In this document: in pieces, positions 52,355 through 61,910 of the stretch
How the letters are laid out: every line of letters starts with the position of its first letter
Numbering within the stretch: the first letter of the stretch is position 1
Assembly (NCBI RefSeq): GCF_001278845.1
Contig: NZ_CP012590.1
Coordinates: 1,984,001 to 2,048,000 of the forward strand
DNA length: 64,000 nt
From: Actinomyces sp. oral taxon 414
GTDB taxonomy: Bacteria > Actinomycetota > Actinomycetes > Actinomycetales > Actinomycetaceae
Direction of reading: 5' to 3'
Notes under the pieces: generated by a model
The model's database searches: none
What the model saw: only the letters and a program-made list of their open reading frames with translations
What the model was told of the DNA's origin: nothing
Program-made: the position numbers and the translations under genes

Positions 52355-53703
52355 CACCGGATCCTCGTGATCGTCCCCGTCGGGGGCCCGGCCGCGAGCG
52401 GGGACGGGCGGGGGGCCTTCCCGGGATGCTCCGGCCGGCCGCCGTCGTCCATCAGCTCGTCCATCCTGCTCGCCAGGAATGGGAAGAGGTAGAACATCCC
52501 CATGTTGTAGACGTAGATCTCGCTGACGGACATCACCGACATGGCGGTGTAGACGGCGATGAGGGCGGCCTTGACGTGGTTGTCGCACCGGGAGGCGTCG
52601 GCGCGGGCGCTCGCCGTCCACAGCAGGGCGATGAACAGGCCCACGGCCACCAGGCCGCCGTCGTAGGCGATCTGGAGGTACTGGTTGTGCGCCTGCCACA
52701 GCAGCCCCTTGAAGGCGGGGATGAAGGCGCCGAACTGGGAGTTGATGCCGTAGCCGAACAGTGGGGAGTCCGCCAGGATGGGGATGGCGGCGTCCCACAG
52801 CTCGGTGCGCCCCGTCATGGTCACCGACTTGCCCAGCAGCCCTTCGATCTGCGCGGCGAAGTAGGTCTGCACCCGGGCGACGACGACCAGGAGCGTGACG
52901 ACGACGCCCAGGACGGTCGCGCCCCGCATAGAGAGCAGGCCGCCCGCGCGCAGGTGCAGGCGGACCGCCAGGTAGACGACCGCCATAAGGGCGGCGCCGA
53001 CCCAGGCCGTGGCGACCTGGAGCGTGACGATCTGCACGATCCCGCTGGTGAGCGCCAGGACCGTCCTCCAGCCCCAGCGCCGGCGGGACCCGGAGTCGTA
53101 CAGCATGGCCAGGAGGATCGCCGGGAACACGCAGTCGGTCACGCGGGTGCGGATGCCCAGGAGGTAGGAAGGCTGGGCGAAGAACTCGTGCTGCCCCCAG
53201 GAGGCCACCGACCCCGTGCCCGTCATAATCATGATGTAGTTGATGAGCAGGTAGATGAGCAGCAGGTCCGTCATCACCCGCAGGAGCCTCCTGCGCTCCT
53301 GGCGGTCGTAACCGGCGTACAGCTCGATGAGCATGAGGACGGACAGCTGGCTGAGCGTCACGTAGCCCCAGTTGAGCAGGTCGCCGTCGCGGTAGACCGT
53401 CGGCAGGAGGGAGGCCAGGCGGTAGAGGACGAACAGGATGGCGGATGCGGACACCGGTATGCGCCGCACGATGTGGAGGTTGACCAGCCAGGCGAAGACC
53501 GCCGCCGTCAGGACCTTCATGAGGGGCCCCAGGGTCGGGTCCTGGCCGACCATAATGGGCCTCATGAGCACGAAGCACACCGTCATCAGCCCGAGGTAGC
53601 GCAGCGGGTAGCACCGCCGCAGCAGGTCGGGGTCCAGCACGGCGGGCAGCGTCCTGCGCATTGCGCCCAGGGCGTGCTCAGCGATAGCGGTCATAGAGGT
53701 CAA
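52354..53703 (-). CDS. O-antigen/capsule polymerase (Wzy-like)
   Basis: The 449-residue protein has about ten membrane segments and the Wzy/O-antigen ligase region GRTELWDAAIPILADSPLFG, YGINSQFGAF, AHNQYLQIAYDGGLVAVGLF. It joins repeat units on the outer face of the membrane. TTG at 53703 follows GGAG at 7 bases, and ATG at 53694 is an alternative. Both lie inside the end of the upstream glycosyltransferase gene. The C-terminal about 35 residues are Pro/Gly-rich. Confidence 0.85.
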   Translation of the reverse strand: MTSMTAIAEHALGAMRRTLPAVLDPDLLRRCYPLRYLGLMTVCFVLMRPIMVGQDPTLGPLMKVLTAAVFAWLVNLHIVRRIPVSASAILFVLYRLASLLPTVYRDGDLLNWGYVTLSQLSVLMLIELYAGYDRQERRRLLRVMTDLLLIYLLINYIMIMTGTGSVASWGQHEFFAQPSYLLGIRTRVTDCVFPAILLAMLYDSGSRRRWGWRTVLALTSGIVQIVTLQVATAWVGAALMAVVYLAVRLHLRAGGLLSMRGATVLGVVVTLLVVVARVQTYFAAQIEGLLGKSVTMTGRTELWDAAIPILADSPLFGYGINSQFGAFIPAFKGLLWQAHNQYLQIAYDGGLVAVGLFIALLWTASARADASRCDNHVKAALIAVYTAMSVMSVSEIYVYNMGMFYLFPFLASRMDELMDDGGRPEHPGKAPRPSPLAAGPPTGTITRIR

Positions 53704-55936
53704 CGTACTTCTCCATCATCGCCGCGGCGGAGTGGCGCGAAGCCGTCCGCACCGCGCCGGCGCTCAGCCGCGCGTACAGGGCCGGGTCGTCGCAGACGGC
53801 GGCGATCGCCTCGGCGGCCGCGTCGGCGTCGGCCTCGACGAGGGCGCCGTTGACGCCGTCGGCCACGAGCTCGGCCACTCCCCCGGCGCGCGTGGCCACC
53901 ACGGGCAGCCCGGAGGCCATGGCCTCGATAATGCTCATGGGCATGCCCTCGTAGTCCGACAGCAGCACGAAGACGTCGGCGTCGCGGTAGAAGGCGGGCG
54001 TGTCCGTGCGCCGGCCGGCGAAGCGGACGCGCCCGGAGATCCCCAGTTCCCGGGCGCGCTCCTCCAGCCGGCCCCGCAGGGGCCCGTCGCCCACCAGGGT
54101 CAGCGAGACGTCCCGCCCCGACTCCACCAGCCGCGCCACGGTCTGAAGCAGCAGGGCGTGGTTCTTGGCCGGGGCCAGGCGGGCGACGCACAGCAGGCGC
54201 GCCCCCGCGCCGTCCACCACCCGCCGCGCCGGGGCGCGGAAGGCGTCGAGGTCGATGCCGTTGCCCACGACGGGCACCGCGGAGGGGGGCAGGGCGTACT
54301 CGCGGCAGATGGAGGACCTGACCTCCTCGTTGAGGGCGACCGGGACCACCCCGTGGGAGAAGGCGAGGCGGTTGACCGCCCTCAGGACGCGGTGGCGGGT
54401 CTCTTCGCGCGCGAGATTGTGGACGGTGTGGATGATCCCGACCCGTCGGCCGTACAGGCGCGCGGCGGGCAGCACGTACTCCAGCACGGGCAGGTGGGTA
54501 TGCACGACGTCGGGCGAGAAGTCCCGCATTTGCGCGCGCAGCCGCAGCACCGTCCGCGGGTCGGGGCCCTTGGCCTTGTTCAGCGCCACGACGTCAATGC
54601 CGGCCCGCCTCATGAGCCCGGCCACGTCCGTCTCGTCGCCGTGGAGGGAGACGACCCGGACCGGGTGGCCCGCGCGGGAGAGTTCGCGGGCGAGGTGGAG
54701 CACCATCATCTCGGCGCCGCCGGTCTCCAGGCCGTGGACGACGATCATGACGCGCGTGTGGCGCGCGTCGCGCTCCGGGCCCGCCCCGGGGCCGGCGGGT
54801 CCGACGGCGGCCTCGGGCGTCGTCGCGAGTCCGGCCCCTCCGGCGGGTTTCGCAGGCTTCTCGGGTTTCGCGGACTTCGCGGGCCGGGTGAGCGCCTGGA
54901 CGATCTGGCCGAAGACGGCCTCGGGCGTGTAGGCGCGGGCCCGCGCGAGGAGCGCGCACCGCATGGAGACGACCTCCGCCTCCGGCAGGGCGAGCAGCTC
55001 GCGGATGGTCGCCTCGAGCAGTTCGGGGCGGTCGAAGTCGTAGCTCAGGCCGGTGACCCCGTCCTGGAGCATCTCGCCGTAGTAGCGCCAGCGGCTGGCC
55101 ACCACCGGCAGGCCCGCGTGCATGGCGTCAATGATCGTCCCGGGCACGCCCTCCCCGGTCCACTCGGTCGGGAAGATCAATGCGAAGTGGCCGCTGACGG
55201 TCGCCGCGGCCCGTTCGGCGGGCACGCGGCCCGCGTAGCGCACGTGCGGGACGGAGTCGATCAGGCGGCGGAAGTGCTCCTCGTAGGAGGGCTCGATCGG
55301 GCCGAAGACGTCGAGCGTCACCACGGGCGGCCCGTCCCCGTTGATCGCCGCGACCGCCCGCACGGCGTTGTCAATGCCCTTCTCGGGCGTCACCCGACTG
55401 AGAGTGCACAGCCGGCGGGGGCGCCCCCGTGGGGCCTGAGGATCGACGTCGACGTCGTCGACGTCCTTGAAATTGGGCAGGTGGGAGACGTTGCGCACCC
55501 CGAGGGCGCGCAGCCTGTCCGCCAGGGCGCGGGTCTCCACCCAGTTCACCTCGAAGGAGTTGAGGTAGCGCACCAGGCGGCCCGAGGCGTCGGCCTCGAC
55601 GTCGTCGGCCAGGGACCCCCCGATGAGGTCGTGGTGGACCCTGACCCCCAGCACCTGGGAGGCGAGCCACAGGATCGGGAACAGCGCCCTGCGCCCGCCG
55701 CTGGACAGGAGCACGACGACGTCGTCGCACGCGTGCAGACAGCGGATCAGCTCCCGGACCACCCTGCCCCCCTGGTGGCGGTAGTCCAGCGTGTCCACGG
55801 CGCGGATATTGGCGGCGCCGAAGCGGCGCACCAGGTAGCGGTACAAGGTGCGGGTCTTGACGGTCTGGCCGTCGACCATGGTCTCGTCGGGGTCGATCCG
55901 GCCGATGAAGCCGATCCTCCGCCTGCGCGCCCTCAC
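53678..55936 (-). CDS. Two glycosyltransferase family 4 domains in one protein
   Basis: Residues about 8-345 form a first GT4-like enzyme (IGFIGRIDPDE, CTLSRVTPEKGIDNAVRAVAAI, FPTEWTGEGVPGTIIDAMHA). A Lys/Ala/Pro linker follows. Residues 393-752 form a complete second GT4 enzyme (VHGLETGGAEMMVLHLA, NGIDLDAF, CVARLAPAKNHALLL, DYEGMPMSIIEAMASGLPVV). The EGxPxxxxEA donor-binding motif is present in the second, and the first has a variant. Normal GT4 enzymes are 350-400 residues. GTG 55936 follows GGAGG at 7 bases; a longer frame lacks a binding site. It overlaps the polymerase gene. It would add two sugars of the repeat unit. Confidence 0.9.
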   Translation of the reverse strand: MRARRRRIGFIGRIDPDETMVDGQTVKTRTLYRYLVRRFGAANIRAVDTLDYRHQGGRVVRELIRCLHACDDVVVLLSSGGRRALFPILWLASQVLGVRVHHDLIGGSLADDVEADASGRLVRYLNSFEVNWVETRALADRLRALGVRNVSHLPNFKDVDDVDVDPQAPRGRPRRLCTLSRVTPEKGIDNAVRAVAAINGDGPPVVTLDVFGPIEPSYEEHFRRLIDSVPHVRYAGRVPAERAAATVSGHFALIFPTEWTGEGVPGTIIDAMHAGLPVVASRWRYYGEMLQDGVTGLSYDFDRPELLEATIRELLALPEAEVVSMRCALLARARAYTPEAVFGQIVQALTRPAKSAKPEKPAKPAGGAGLATTPEAAVGPAGPGAGPERDARHTRVMIVVHGLETGGAEMMVLHLARELSRAGHPVRVVSLHGDETDVAGLMRRAGIDVVALNKAKGPDPRTVLRLRAQMRDFSPDVVHTHLPVLEYVLPAARLYGRRVGIIHTVHNLAREETRHRVLRAVNRLAFSHGVVPVALNEEVRSSICREYALPPSAVPVVGNGIDLDAFRAPARRVVDGAGARLLCVARLAPAKNHALLLQTVARLVESGRDVSLTLVGDGPLRGRLEERARELGISGRVRFAGRRTDTPAFYRDADVFVLLSDYEGMPMSIIEAMASGLPVVATRAGGVAELVADGVNGALVEADADAAAEAIAAVCDDPALYARLSAGAVRTASRHSAAAMMEKYVDLYDRYR

Positions 55937-56000
55937 GGCACGACCTCCTCGACGCCCGGCGCCGCGCGCCCCGGTGATTCGACAAGTCCTGGGCACAGCA

Positions 56001-57320
56001 TCACAGCCGCCAGTACCGGTAGGAGGAGAAGTCCTCCTTGCGGAGGATGCTCTTGACGTCGACGAGGACCCTCTCCTCGTCCCGGGTCGGTCCGAAGAGC
56101 CGTTTGTAGTCCGCGCTGGTCATGCGCCGGAACTCGTCGTGGGCCACCGCCACAATGAGGCAGTCGAGCCCGCCGAGCTCGGCCAGGGGAACGAGGTCGA
56201 CGCCGTGGACGCGCCTGGCGTCGGCGACGTCGGCCGCCGGGTCGCAGACCCTGGGGGCGATCCCGTACTGCCCCAGGCGGTGGATGATGTCGGCGACCTT
56301 GGAGTTGCGCACGTCGGGGCAGTTCTCCTTGAAGGTGATCCCCAGGATCGCGACGCCGGCGCGGCTCGGGGCGAGTCCGGCCCGGACCATCTCCCTGATG
56401 GCGGCGTCGGCGACGAACTCCCCCATGGAGTCGTTGACCTTCCGCCCCGACAGGATGATCTGGCTGTGGTAGCCGAGCTTCTCGGCCTCGTAGGTGAAGT
56501 AGTAGGGGTCCACCCCGATGCAGTGCCCGCCCACGAGGCCGGGCCTGAACCCCAAGGCGTTCCACTTGGTGTTCATGGCCTCGATCACCTCGCTGGTGTC
56601 GATCCCCATGAGGTCGAAGACGACGGCGAGCTCGTTCATGAACGCGATATTGATGTCGCGCTGGCTGTTCTCGACCACCTTGGCGGCCTCGGCGACCTTG
56701 ATGGAGGGGGCGCGGTGGATACCGGCGTCGATGACCAGCGAGTAGACGCCGGCGATCTCCTCCAGGGCCCGCGGGTCTATCCCGGACACGATCTTCCTGA
56801 TGTTCTCCAGGCGGTGCACCCGGTCCCCGGGATTGATCCGCTCCGGGGAGTAGCCGACCCTGAAGTCCTGCGGGCAGCGCAGGCCCGAGAGGCGCTCGAG
56901 GATGGGGATGCACACGTCCTCGGTGACCCCGGGGTAGACGGTCGACTCGTAGACGACGGTGTCGCCCGCCCGCAGGTGGCGGCCGACCGTCTCGCTGACG
57001 CCGATCACGGGCGCCAGGTCCGGGGTCTTGTCCAGGTTGACCGGGGTGGGCACGGCGATGACGAAGAAGGAGGCCTCGTCCAGGCGAGCCTCGTCGCAGG
57101 TGAAGTCCACCGAGCACTCCCGCAGCGCCCGGTCGCCGATCTCCGCGGTGGGGTCCAGGCCCGACCGGTAGGCCCCGATCTTCTCCTCGTTCAGGTCGTA
57201 GCCGATGACGCGCACCCGCCGGGAGAACGCGACGGCCAGGGGCAGCCCCACGTAGCCGAGGCCGACGACGGCCAGCGCGCCGTCGCCCCGCAGCAGGAGG
57301 TCCGCCGGAGTCGATGTCAT
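56001..57320 (-). CDS. Nucleotide-sugar dehydrogenase (UDP-glucose / UDP-N-acetyl-mannosamine dehydrogenase family)
   Basis: This enzyme oxidises C6 of a UDP-sugar to the uronate with NAD+. The 439-residue protein has the Rossmann start LAVVGLGYVGLPLAVAFS, VPTPVNLDKTPDL, YESTVYPGVTEDVC, the active-site Cys267 in GGHCIGVDPYYF and the C-terminal domain ILGITFKENCPDVRNSKV. The order of motifs and the ECPD/ENCPDxRNSK box are like the WbpO/VipA (UDP-HexNAc) subgroup, but this is not decisive. The ATG at 57320 overlaps the GT2 stop. A product with an acidic sugar is therefore expected in the polymer. Confidence 0.9.
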   Translation of the reverse strand: MTSTPADLLLRGDGALAVVGLGYVGLPLAVAFSRRVRVIGYDLNEEKIGAYRSGLDPTAEIGDRALRECSVDFTCDEARLDEASFFVIAVPTPVNLDKTPDLAPVIGVSETVGRHLRAGDTVVYESTVYPGVTEDVCIPILERLSGLRCPQDFRVGYSPERINPGDRVHRLENIRKIVSGIDPRALEEIAGVYSLVIDAGIHRAPSIKVAEAAKVVENSQRDINIAFMNELAVVFDLMGIDTSEVIEAMNTKWNALGFRPGLVGGHCIGVDPYYFTYEAEKLGYHSQIILSGRKVNDSMGEFVADAAIREMVRAGLAPSRAGVAILGITFKENCPDVRNSKVADIIHRLGQYGIAPRVCDPAADVADARRVHGVDLVPLAELGGLDCLIVAVAHDEFRRMTSADYKRLFGPTRDEERVLVDVKSILRKEDFSSYRYWRL

Positions 57321-58117
57321 GATGCGTCTCTTCTCCTCTTCTGGGCGGCGTGGAACAACTGCCAGAACAGGCAGTAGGCGGCGTAGGGGCGGGACAGCCC
57401 CTCGACCCCGCGGTAGAGGCTCCACGTCCGGCGGATGGACTTGGTGGTGCTGCTGGACAGTGAGCCCGCCGTCTTGCGGTACTTGGCCAGGCACTCGTCC
57501 AGGCCGTACAGGGTGTGGCCGGCCTTCATGATCCCCAGCCAGGTCGCCGCGTCCTGGCCCCGCCTGATGTCGGGCATCTCCAGCAGGCCGCGCTCGACGA
57601 TCTGCGTGTCGAACAGGAGCGTGTGGCTGCAGGTCACCGTGTTCTTCAGGAACCCCTTGTAGTCGATCGCGGCGGGGACCCTCACGAAGTTGCGGTGGTC
57701 GCCGTTCTCCTCGATCGTCTCGTAGGAGGTGAAGCAGGCCCCCGCCCCCGCTTCCGCCATGAAGGCGATCTGGCGCTCGAGCTTGTTCGGCATCCACAGG
57801 TCGTCGGAGTCGAGGTAGGCGATATAGCGGCCCCGGGCGTGCGCGAGCCCCCGGTTGCGCGCCAGGGCGACGCCCCGGTTGGAAGCCTGGGCGAAGGTCC
57901 TGACCCGCCGGTCCCGCTGCGCCAGCTCCTCGACCAGCGCGCGCGTCCGGTCCTGCGAGGCGTCGTCGACCGAGAGCACCTCCAGGTCCGCCACGGTCTG
58001 GGACAGGACGCTCTCCAGCGCCTCGACGACGTGTGCCTGACTGTTGTAGGAGGGGACGATCACGGACACGAGGGGGCCGGCGCCGGTCCCCCGCTCATCG
58101 GCCCCGGTTGCACTCAC
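57317..58117 (-). CDS. Glycosyltransferase family 2
   Basis: The 266-residue GT-A enzyme has VSVIVPSYNSQAHVVEALES, SVDDASQDRTRALVEEL, RGVALARNRGLAHARGRYIAYLDSDDLW with the DSD metal-binding motif, and QDAATWLGI with a likely catalytic acidic residue. GTG 58117 gives the normal start shortly before the first strand. The frame is open further upstream but reads as unlike protein. It is the first gene of the polysaccharide locus, overlapping the dehydrogenase by ATGA. Confidence 0.88.
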   Translation of the reverse strand: MSATGADERGTGAGPLVSVIVPSYNSQAHVVEALESVLSQTVADLEVLSVDDASQDRTRALVEELAQRDRRVRTFAQASNRGVALARNRGLAHARGRYIAYLDSDDLWMPNKLERQIAFMAEAGAGACFTSYETIEENGDHRNFVRVPAAIDYKGFLKNTVTCSHTLLFDTQIVERGLLEMPDIRRGQDAATWLGIMKAGHTLYGLDECLAKYRKTAGSLSSSTTKSIRRTWSLYRGVEGLSRPYAAYCLFWQLFHAAQKRRRDAS

Positions 58118-59432
58118 CGCCCGCTCACCCCCTCCCAGGAGGGCGCAGCGCCTTCGGGCGATTCGCCTTTTCCGCGCCGACCGAACGCTTCCTGGCATGT
58201 CAGGGAAAGTACAGGGATAGACGTCCGCAGACGTGGATTCATGCAGGTCATTGACGTTCCTTATGGGGAAGCGCGCCTTGACCGAGGGAACTCCTGTCAG
58301 CCGCGAACATTTCATACGGCCCGCATATGCAGGACGCTGAGCAGGGGCCCCAGAGTCAAGTTCTCTTCTCCGCGTCACCTTTCTTCAATGCGCTGTGCTC
58401 GCAAGGCAGACGCTACATCACAAGTCGACAACGCACCAGCAACAACATCCCGACGCCGTCTAGTTGTCTGCACCACAGCACAGCACCCGGTCCCTCCGCC
58501 CGGGTCCGGCGGGCGGGCGCCGGACCCGGACCTCCCCGCCGGATCGGCGCCGGGGAAGCCGGCCGCGACCGGCGCCGGACGACGGAGCAGGATCGTCGCC
58601 GGAGGAGACGAGCGCCATGCCGGCCGCCGCCGCGGTGAGAGGAATCACCCGCGCCGAGCCCCTCCTGAGCCACCGCCCGGCCGCCGCCGCGGTGATGGGA
58701 CCACGCCCGTCGGAGCCGATCCGGCCGGACGGCCGGGGGCGGCCGGGTCCGGATCCACTGGAGCGGTATAGGGAGCGGTATGGGGCGTCTGTGCGATGTC
58801 GCCGACGAGGACACCGGCGGTCGCCGCGACCCGGCCCGCGGGCGGATATCCCGGGCCAGACAGGGCGCGGCTCGGCGAGCCCGCCGGCGCGGCGCCCATG
58901 GCTCTCTCCGGAGGACTCGTCCCCGCGGGCGCGGGGTGCTGGACCGTGCGGCGCCCCGGACCCCGCGGGGCCGGCGAGCACGTTTTCTCCGAACTCGAGT
59001 GGCCGGTGACGACGGAGACGGGCGCCCCGCGCTCCGCCCCTTCGGCCGGCCCCGGCGGCGTTCAGGAGAATCTTGACGATATCGGACCGGTATACTGAGC
59101 CTTTCTCATCAGGGTTCGTGCTGGAGTGTGATGACGACGAGGGCCGCGGGGCGGAGGCGGGAAGCGCGCCGGCCTCCTTTCCGAGTCGCCGAACCACGCC
59201 GCCCGCCGGTCCGTTCGCGTCCGCGATGAGACGGGCGGGGTCGATGGGACGGAAGAGGCGAGTGGGACGGCGACCCCATGCACAGCGATGACCGCGGGCC
59301 CGTCCGCGCCCGCGTCCGCTGCGGATCCGGAGGTCTTCCCGGTGAGAAAAGCTCAATGAGGCGATGAATGGAATTCGCATCCGGGGACCTTGGTCATAGG
59401 GCCCGCGGCGCGGGTCGAGGAGAGGAGTCTTC
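58118..59432. other. Intergenic region upstream of the polysaccharide locus
   Basis: About 1.3 kb without a supported gene. The first 350 bases are more AT-rich and should contain the minus-strand promoter of the polysaccharide genes. GCCGCCGCCGCGGTGA occurs twice (near 58624 and 58682). Inverted ends of the TGAGC(C/T)TTTCTCA family lie at 59096-59114 and 59338-59356, enclosing about 220 bases without a gene. Confidence 0.5.
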
Positions 59433-60203
59433 ATGGCGATGCCGGTTGACGATCCCGCAGCGACCGCGGTGATCGAGTGGATCCGGCCGGAGGCGGGCGG
59501 GAACCGGACCGGCCCTCCCGACTGGCCCGTCGCCGCCGAAATTGTTTTCCCATGGGAGGTGATGCGCCACTACCACCCAGAGCATATTGATATGAACTGG
59601 GGCACTACGGTGATCATCGATCCCATCGATCTGATCACCGCTTACGTCTGGGAATCCAAACTGGACTTCATTGCGCACTACGCCGTCCTCCCCCTGCTCG
59701 AGGCGGATCGTCAGGTCGCCATCCACCGGGGCGGCAAACGGATCGTGGCCGTCAGCCGGATCAAGGAGGTCCTCGGACCCGCCGACGCATCACAGCCATC
59801 GCCGCTCCCACGCCCCGGCCAGCCCCCCGTCTCACCGCCCGATCAGACCCGGGAGATCATCGCCGCGGCCACGATCAATTGGCTCTCCTCGAAGACCGGG
59901 GGTCTCGACCATCCGCCCACGACCAGCGCCTTCACAGTTATCGCCTCCTTCTTCGGAGGCAGCTTCTGGCCCACGCCCCGGGACGTGGTTGAGACGGACT
60001 TGCGACACCAGGTCATCATTGAGATGATTGAGCCCGTGTCGGCACTCGAGCCCGTATCGCGAGTTCGCCTCCATTTCCTCTCCGGCGCCCACCGCTTGAC
60101 CAGGCTCCGCCCCGGAGACCAGTTCCACCTCGAACGCGATGGGCGCATGATCGCCGTCGCCCGATTCGACGATGCTCCCGCACAGCTCATTCGGGGTGAA
60201 TAA
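59433..60203 (+). CDS. Protein of unknown function with an internal duplication, immunity-like
   Basis: The 256-residue protein consists of two related halves. Half one is ATAVIEWIRPE...EIVFPWEVM...TVIIDPIDLI...QVAIHRGGKRIVAVSRIKEV. Half two is AATINWLSSKT...TVIASFFGG...QVIIEMIEP...QFHLERDGRMIAVARFDD. A Pro-rich linker joins them. No signal peptide or membrane segment is seen. The ATG at 59433 follows GAGGAGAGGAG. It heads a row of small cytoplasmic proteins (to 63661) that look like toxin-immunity paralogues. No toxin gene is in the window. Confidence 0.75.
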   Translation: MAMPVDDPAATAVIEWIRPEAGGNRTGPPDWPVAAEIVFPWEVMRHYHPEHIDMNWGTTVIIDPIDLITAYVWESKLDFIAHYAVLPLLEADRQVAIHRGGKRIVAVSRIKEVLGPADASQPSPLPRPGQPPVSPPDQTREIIAAATINWLSSKTGGLDHPPTTSAFTVIASFFGGSFWPTPRDVVETDLRHQVIIEMIEPVSALEPVSRVRLHFLSGAHRLTRLRPGDQFHLERDGRMIAVARFDDAPAQLIRGE

Positions 60204-60253
60204 TATCCCCGGTCCGCATGAGGCCGCACTGGATTAGAAGAAGGAAGTCGGCG

Positions 60254-60606
60254 GTGGTGGATGAGATGGGTTTCGTGCGTCTGGGGGCGCGCTTCGAGCC
60301 GACCACCAGGAAGATCGGTTTCGTGGCGGCGCCGCCGGGGGACGTGGCCGGGGCGACGGCCGGCTGGATCCGCTCCCTGGGAGACGGCACGGGCGTCGAC
60401 GAGATCCCGGGCGGCCTGGAGGCGGCCCTGACCCGCATGGGGGCACTGGTGAGCGGCCGCACGAAGGTCCTGGTGGTGGGCACCGCCTCCCCCTGGAGCG
60501 CCGTCCTGGACAATGGCATTATGCCCGACCCCTCGGGCGTGGTCTCCCGGATGGTCGACCTGCTGGGCGTCCGCGGCTTCTACATCGTCGCCGAACCCAA
60601 CGTCTA
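60254..60606 (+). pseudogene. Unrecognised gene, 5' part, interrupted by IS630-family insertion
   Basis: From GTG 60254 (after AAGGAAG) the frame reads VDEMGFVRLGARFEPTTRKI and onward to GFYIVAEPNVY, where the insertion sequence begins. It runs on into the element and stops at 60649. Removing the element and one TA joins it in frame to 61913-62321, giving about 253 residues. The family is not recognised. It begins 50 bases after the preceding gene. Confidence 0.8.
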
Positions 60607-60724
60607 TAGCGGGAATAAAACGAAATCCGCGTCTGGTGCTTCGTTTTGAGTTCGGGGTCGTGGCGGTTGGTCGGGTGTGGTTCCGATTGGATTTCGGGTG
60701 TCGTTCTCCTGTATGATTGCGGTT

Positions 60725-61891
60725 ATGGAAGCGGTAGTGGTCGAGGAGCATGAGTGGTCGGCTCTTCAAGTGCACAAGGCGGAATCCCCGTATAAGCTGA
60801 TGAGGCGCAAGTCGGAGGCGATTCTCATGCTGTCGGAGGGAATTGGCGTCGATGTCGTGGCGCGGCTGGTGGAGCGCGCCACCAGGACGGTCATGGAGTG
60901 GGCGAGGGATTGGAGGAGGGATCGGTTGTCGTCCATTTGCACCGGGCATGTCGGCAACAACAACGCCTCCAAGATCTCCCAGGAACAGGAGAAGGAGATC
61001 CTGAAGGCGCTGTCGCGCCCCCCGTCGGAGCAGGGCATTGCGGCGGAGTTCTGGAATATTCACGATCTGGCGGGCTGGATGCACGAGCGCTTCGGCATCG
61101 AGTACGCCTCCGAATCCTCCTACCGTTCTTTGCTCCACATGGCGGGGTTGTCCTTCCACCTGCCCGAGGAGGTGGACCAGCGCCGCGCCGACGAGACCCA
61201 GGTCGAGGCCCGCATGGCGAAGATCCACGCCAAGATCGCCAAGATCAAGGGGAAGAAGCAGGACGGGCAGGACGGGCAGGAGGAGGACGAGGGGCAGCGG
61301 GGGAGTGAGAAGAATGAGTGCGAGAACGAGAAGACGGACGATGCGGAGAAGGGAGATGCGGAGAAGGGAGATGCGGAGAAGGGGGATGAGGATGTCATCG
61401 TGGTGTCCGCGGACGAGGTGAGGATCGAGCACGAGGCCATTACTCGCAGGGCCTGGTGCAAGAAGGGCGCCAGGACCAGGATCAGGGTCGATCGGAAACG
61501 GCAGTCCCAGAGCTATATCGGATTCCTCCACGAGGCGGACGGGAGCGTGGACCTCATGCGACTGGACTGGCAGAACACCTCCAACATCGTGAAGGCCCTG
61601 ACCGATCTGACCCTGAAGTACCCGGACAAGACGATCGTCGTGGTGTGGGACAACGCCGGATGGCACAAGTCGAAGAAACTGAGGGAGCACCTGGGGAAGG
61701 GCAACATCCTGGAGAGGATCCATCTCATCAACCTGCCGCCCTACAGCCCCAATAAGAACCCCATCGAACGCGTCTGGGGAGAAGGCAAGAAATCCATCAG
61801 CAACCGACAGCGCGCCCACTTCGAGGACACCCGCAACGCATTCGAGACCTTCATCAGGAGCAACAAATTCCCATACCGCCTCACAAAATGA
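60725..61891 (+). CDS. IS630-family DDE transposase
   Basis: The 388-residue transposase has an N-terminal helix-turn-helix part (RRKSEAILMLSEGIGVDVVA, RATRTVMEWARDW) and the DDE core. Asp230 is in VVSADEVRIE, Asp309 in VVWDNAGWHKS and Glu348 in LPPYSPNKNPIERVWGEGKK. Between them a charged Lys/Glu/Asp insert of about 45 residues includes EKGDA repeats from a 15-base tandem repeat at 61340-61384. The ATG at 60725 is chosen by the family start. All catalytic residues are present and the frame is intact, so the element may be active. Confidence 0.93.
   Translation: MEAVVVEEHEWSALQVHKAESPYKLMRRKSEAILMLSEGIGVDVVARLVERATRTVMEWARDWRRDRLSSICTGHVGNNNASKISQEQEKEILKALSRPPSEQGIAAEFWNIHDLAGWMHERFGIEYASESSYRSLLHMAGLSFHLPEEVDQRRADETQVEARMAKIHAKIAKIKGKKQDGQDGQEEDEGQRGSEKNECENEKTDDAEKGDAEKGDAEKGDEDVIVVSADEVRIEHEAITRRAWCKKGARTRIRVDRKRQSQSYIGFLHEADGSVDLMRLDWQNTSNIVKALTDLTLKYPDKTIVVVWDNAGWHKSKKLREHLGKGNILERIHLINLPPYSPNKNPIERVWGEGKKSISNRQRAHFEDTRNAFETFIRSNKFPYRLTK
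61340..61384 (+). repeat. Three 15-bp tandem repeats in the transposase gene
   Basis: GATGCGGAGAAGGGA occurs at 61340, 61355 and (last base changed) 61370, encoding repeats of Asp-Ala-Glu-Lys-Gly. The expansion keeps the frame. Confidence 0.9.
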
Positions 61892-61910
61892 CTTTGTAAA
61901 ATCGCCGCTA

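Larger units (their letters stand above)
60607..61910 (+). mobile_element. IS630-family insertion sequence
   Basis: The 1304-bp element starts TAGCGGGAATAAAACG and ends with the complement of TAGCGGCGATTTTACA; the ends match at about 14 of 21 positions. TA flanks it on both sides (60605-60606 and 61911-61912), the target duplication expected of the IS630/Tc1-mariner group. It carries one intact transposase. The element is less GC-rich than its surroundings. Confidence 0.92.
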
